NCBI GenBank assembly: GCA_030597485.1
Contig: JAUVRU010000092.1
Span: forward strand, 1 to 7,156
DNA length: 7,156 bases
Direction: 5' to 3'
Source of the DNA: Anaerolineae bacterium
Lineage (GTDB): Bacteria > Chloroflexota > Anaerolineae > 4572-78 > NAK82
Positions 4,832 through 7,156 of the stretch are shown here, piece by piece. The notes beneath the pieces are model-generated. The model did not search any database and had not been told where the DNA came from. It saw only the letters and a list, made by a program, of their open reading frames with translations. Each line of letters starts with the position of its first letter. Within the stretch, counting starts at the first letter, position 1. A program made the translations under genes and the position numbers.

Positions 4832-7156
4832 ATGGTGGCCTCGCGTTGGCGGGCACACAGCCAAGGGGTTGCGGATGGTGAGGCAATGATGCCTGCGATG
4901 TCGGCACAGCGTGTCCACCTGGTGGGCATTGGTGGGGCTGGCCTGTCGGCCATCGCTACTGTGCTTCTGGAGCAGGGCTGTGTTGTCTCCGGGAGTGATC
5001 TGTGTGTCTCCCCCGCGACGGAGCGGCTGGCGGGGATGGGAGCCACCATCTACAAGGGCCATGCGGCCTCCAATCTGAGCGATGCCGACGCAATCGTCGT
5101 CTCCTCGGCGGTACCGGCCGGCAACCCCGAGGTGGATGAGGCGCAGCGGCGGAGAATTCCTGTTTACAAGCGGGCTGAGTGGCTGGGTCGCATGATGGCG
5201 AGCGAGTGCAAGCGGGGAGTGGCCGTGGCCGGCACGCACGGAAAGACGACGACCACAGCTATGATTGCTCTCATTGCACGGGATGCCGGCCTGGAGCCGA
5301 CCTTCATCGTGGGGGGAGACATTCAGCACTTGGGCACCGGTGCAGCCGCCGGCGCAGGCGATGTGTTTATCATTGAGGCTGACGAATATGATCGCACCTT
5401 TCTGGGGCTGCGCCCTGAGATCGCGGTCATTACCGTTGTGGAGTGGGATCATCCTGATTGCTACCCGACACCGCAATCCATGGTCGAAGCCTTCCAGCAG
5501 TTTGTGGCATCGGTGCCGGCGACCGGCTTGATTGTTGGTTGCGGGGACGATCCCGGTGTGCGAGATCTGATCGCTCACAGCCGGTCCATTGGTCAGCTGA
5601 GCGCCCCGGTGGTGATGTACGGTCAGGAATCAGATAACGAATGGCGTGCGGTTGAGTTGCACCTTAACACGGGCGGTGGCTACGACTTCTCCGTGATGCA
5701 CCCAGGTGGACCGGTGCAGAAGGTGTCTCTGGCGGTGCCCGGCGTGCATAATGTCCAGAACGCGCTGGCCGCACTGGTCGTTGCCGACCGGTTGAGCGTA
5801 CCGTATGAGCAAACTAGAGCAACACTGGCCGGGTTCTCAGGCGTGGCTCGCCGCTTTGAGACCAAAGGCGAAGTCGGGGGCGTCTTGGTGGTAGATGATT
5901 ACGCACATCACCCTACTGAGATCAAGGCTACCCTGACCGCAGCGCGGACACGCTACCGTGACCGTCCCATCTGGGCCGTTTTCCAGCCGCATACCTACTC
6001 GCGCACCCATGCTCTGTTGGATGACTTTGCTGCGGTCTTCTCGGACGCCAATCATGTGATCATCATTGATATCTTTGCCGCCCGCGAAGCGGATGAGGGG
6101 CTGGTCAACAGCCAGCATCTTGTGGCTCAGATGGACCATCCAGACGTCCGGTACATTGGGCCGCTGCCGGAGGCGGCCGATTACCTGGTGGCCCATTTGC
6201 AGCCGAATGCCGTACTGATCACGCTGGGTGCAGGTGATGGCTACCGGGTAGGTGAGATGGTGCTTGAGGCATTGAAAGCGCGGGGCCCGGTTGCCAAAAG
6301 GGAACGGCCTCCTGCCCACGATCCTGGTGTGGGGGAGGGCGGAGGAATCGATGGCTTGGCCGATGTGCTTGGTGCTCGTTTCGGCGACCGCCTTCGGCGC
6401 GGCGAACCGTTGGCAAAGCATACTGTACTGGGCGTAGGTGGCCCCGCTGACCTGTGGCTCAGCGTGACCACGCTGGAAGAACTGATCGGGGCTGTGACGC
6501 TGGCCCGACATCACCATCAGGCGTTCTTCTTGATGGGCAGCGGCGCCAACGTGCTGGTCAGCGATCACGGTATACGCGGCCTGGTGGTGCACAATCGTTG
6601 CCAGCAGGTGGTGGTGGAAGTGGGAGAACCTCCGCGCGTCAGGGCCGAATCGGGCGCAATCCTGGTTTCGTTGGCCCGCAAGGTGGCCCGGCAGGGCCTC
6701 AGTGGGCTGGAATGGGCCATCGGAATACCAGGCACAGTAGGGGGCGCGGTGGTCAACAATGCCGGGGCCTATGGCTCGGCCATATCTGACTCCCTCGTTC
6801 GTGCTGAGGTGTTGACACCCGGGGACCGGCGAGAATGGCAGCCAAGTGGTTGGTTCGAATACGAATACAGGGGGAGCCGGCTGAAGGGGCAGCCGGCGGG
6901 CGGGGATGTGCTCTTACAGGCTGAGTTGATGTTGAGCTACAAGCCACCGGAACAGATTGAAGACCAGATGGCATTGTATGACAAGCGACGCAAGACCAGG
7001 CAGCCAGCTGGGGCCACCATCGGTAGCATGTTCAAGAATCCACCAGGTGGCTACGCTGGTCGTCTCATCGAGGAGGCCGGATTGAAGGGAACCCGGGTTG
7101 GGGGCGCAGAAGTATCGCCAGTGCATGCCAATTTCTTCGTCAACCGGGGCACGGCC
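4832..7156 (+). CDS. murC-murB: MurC–MurB fusion: UDP-MurNAc:L-alanine ligase / UDP-MurNAc dehydrogenase (3' partial)
   Basis: One frame stays open from ATG 4832 to the right edge (775 codons, no stop), joining two cytoplasmic enzymes of consecutive steps. MurC (about 27-485) has the UDP-binding GIGGAGLS (32-39), P-loop GTHGKTTT (134-141), EADEYDR (182-188), EWDHPDCY (204-211), [16 protein letters not shown] (355-361), FQPHTYSRT (384-392) and GAGDGY (466-471). A polar Gly/Pro-rich linker (about 486-505) leads to MurB. The MurB part has HTVLGVGG (530-537), the FAD-binding GSGANVLVS (569-577) and GIPGTVGG (631-638), and GSMFKNP (731-737), whose Ser732 matches the catalytic serine. The layout looks like type II (short) MurB. 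The final MurB residues, including the expected catalytic Glu, lie beyond the window. The natural reaction order is MurB then MurC, the reverse of domain order. Confidence 0.95.
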   Translation, partial: MVASRWRAHSQGVADGEAMMPAMSAQRVHLVGIGGAGLSAIATVLLEQGCVVSGSDLCVSPATERLAGMGATIYKGHAASNLSDADAIVVSSAVPAGNPEVDEAQRRRIPVYKRAEWLGRMMASECKRGVAVAGTHGKTTTTAMIALIARDAGLEPTFIVGGDIQHLGTGAAAGAGDVFIIEADEYDRTFLGLRPEIAVITVVEWDHPDCYPTPQSMVEAFQQFVASVPATGLIVGCGDDPGVRDLIAHSRSIGQLSAPVVMYGQESDNEWRAVELHLNTGGGYDFSVMHPGGPVQKVSLAVPGVHNVQNALAALVVADRLSVPYEQTRATLAGFSGVARRFETKGEVGGVLVVDDYAHHPTEIKATLTAARTRYRDRPIWAVFQPHTYSRTHALLDDFAAVFSDANHVIIIDIFAAREADEGLVNSQHLVAQMDHPDVRYIGPLPEAADYLVAHLQPNAVLITLGAGDGYRVGEMVLEALKARGPVAKRERPPAHDPGVGEGGGIDGLADVLGARFGDRLRRGEPLAKHTVLGVGGPADLWLSVTTLEELIGAVTLARHHHQAFFLMGSGANVLVSDHGIRGLVVHNRCQQVVVEVGEPPRVRAESGAILVSLARKVARQGLSGLEWAIGIPGTVGGAVVNNAGAYGSAISDSLVRAEVLTPGDRREWQPSGWFEYEYRGSRLKGQPAGGDVLLQAELMLSYKPPEQIEDQMALYDKRRKTRQPAGATIGSMFKNPPGGYAGRLIEEAGLKGTRVGGAEVSPVHANFFVNRGTA

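Noticed and set aside
4769..5578. Minus-strand open frame of 269 codons opposite murC
   Set aside because: It lies antisense to strongly conserved MurC motifs, has no recognisable domain, and is a shadow expected in GC-rich coding DNA.
6287..6346. Possible independent start of a separate murB gene in the linker
   Set aside because: No stop codon precedes it in frame and no convincing ribosome binding site with ATG or GTG start was seen before the MurB motifs. An internal start is possible but unsupported.
6392..6412. GC-rich inverted-repeat-like stretch in the linker/MurB region, considered as a terminator
   Set aside because: It is within an open coding frame, has no following T run, and fits ordinary GC-rich codon use.
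5837..6592. Minus-strand open frame of 251 codons opposite the MurC/MurB junction
   Set aside because: It is antisense to intact MurC and MurB coding sequence, and no family signature was seen.

Overview
The window is a compact, entirely plus-strand segment of a dcw (division and cell wall) gene cluster from a GC-rich bacterium. From left to right it holds the last 60 codons of an unidentified gene, murD, ftsW, murG, a gene for a CvpA-like polytopic membrane protein, and a murC–murB gene fusion that runs off the right edge. There are no RNA genes, mobile elements, repeats, CRISPR arrays or convincing terminators. The largest non-coding gap is 74 bases, before murD.

The gene order (murD-ftsW-murG-membrane protein-murC-murB) and several family-variant motifs suggest Chloroflexota, perhaps an Anaerolineae-type lineage. 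These motifs are NDSIATTPE in MurD, LPDIEPGL in MurG and EADEYDR in MurC. The assignment is by pattern recognition, not by a search, and is tentative.

The genes form one biosynthetic line. MurB (C-terminal domain of the fusion) reduces UDP-GlcNAc-enolpyruvate to UDP-MurNAc. MurC (N-terminal domain) adds L-Ala and MurD adds Glu. MurG transfers GlcNAc to lipid I to make lipid II. FtsW, a SEDS glycosyltransferase, polymerises lipid II at the division septum. The CvpA-like protein has no assigned step, but its place between murG and murC suggests an envelope-related role.

Coupling is tight. murD/ftsW overlap by 4 bases (GTGA), murG/cvpA-like overlap by 4 bases (ATGA), ftsW/murG overlap by 86 bases, and murC follows after 17 bases with a strong Shine-Dalgarno. 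This looks like one polycistronic unit continuing past both edges.

The window is mostly ordinary core metabolism. The parts most worth a second look are the MurC–MurB fusion, the long ftsW/murG overlap (which gives FtsW an arginine-rich tail), the CvpA-like gene inside the cluster, and unusual residues in MurD and MurG. I see no evidence of a wholly new system.
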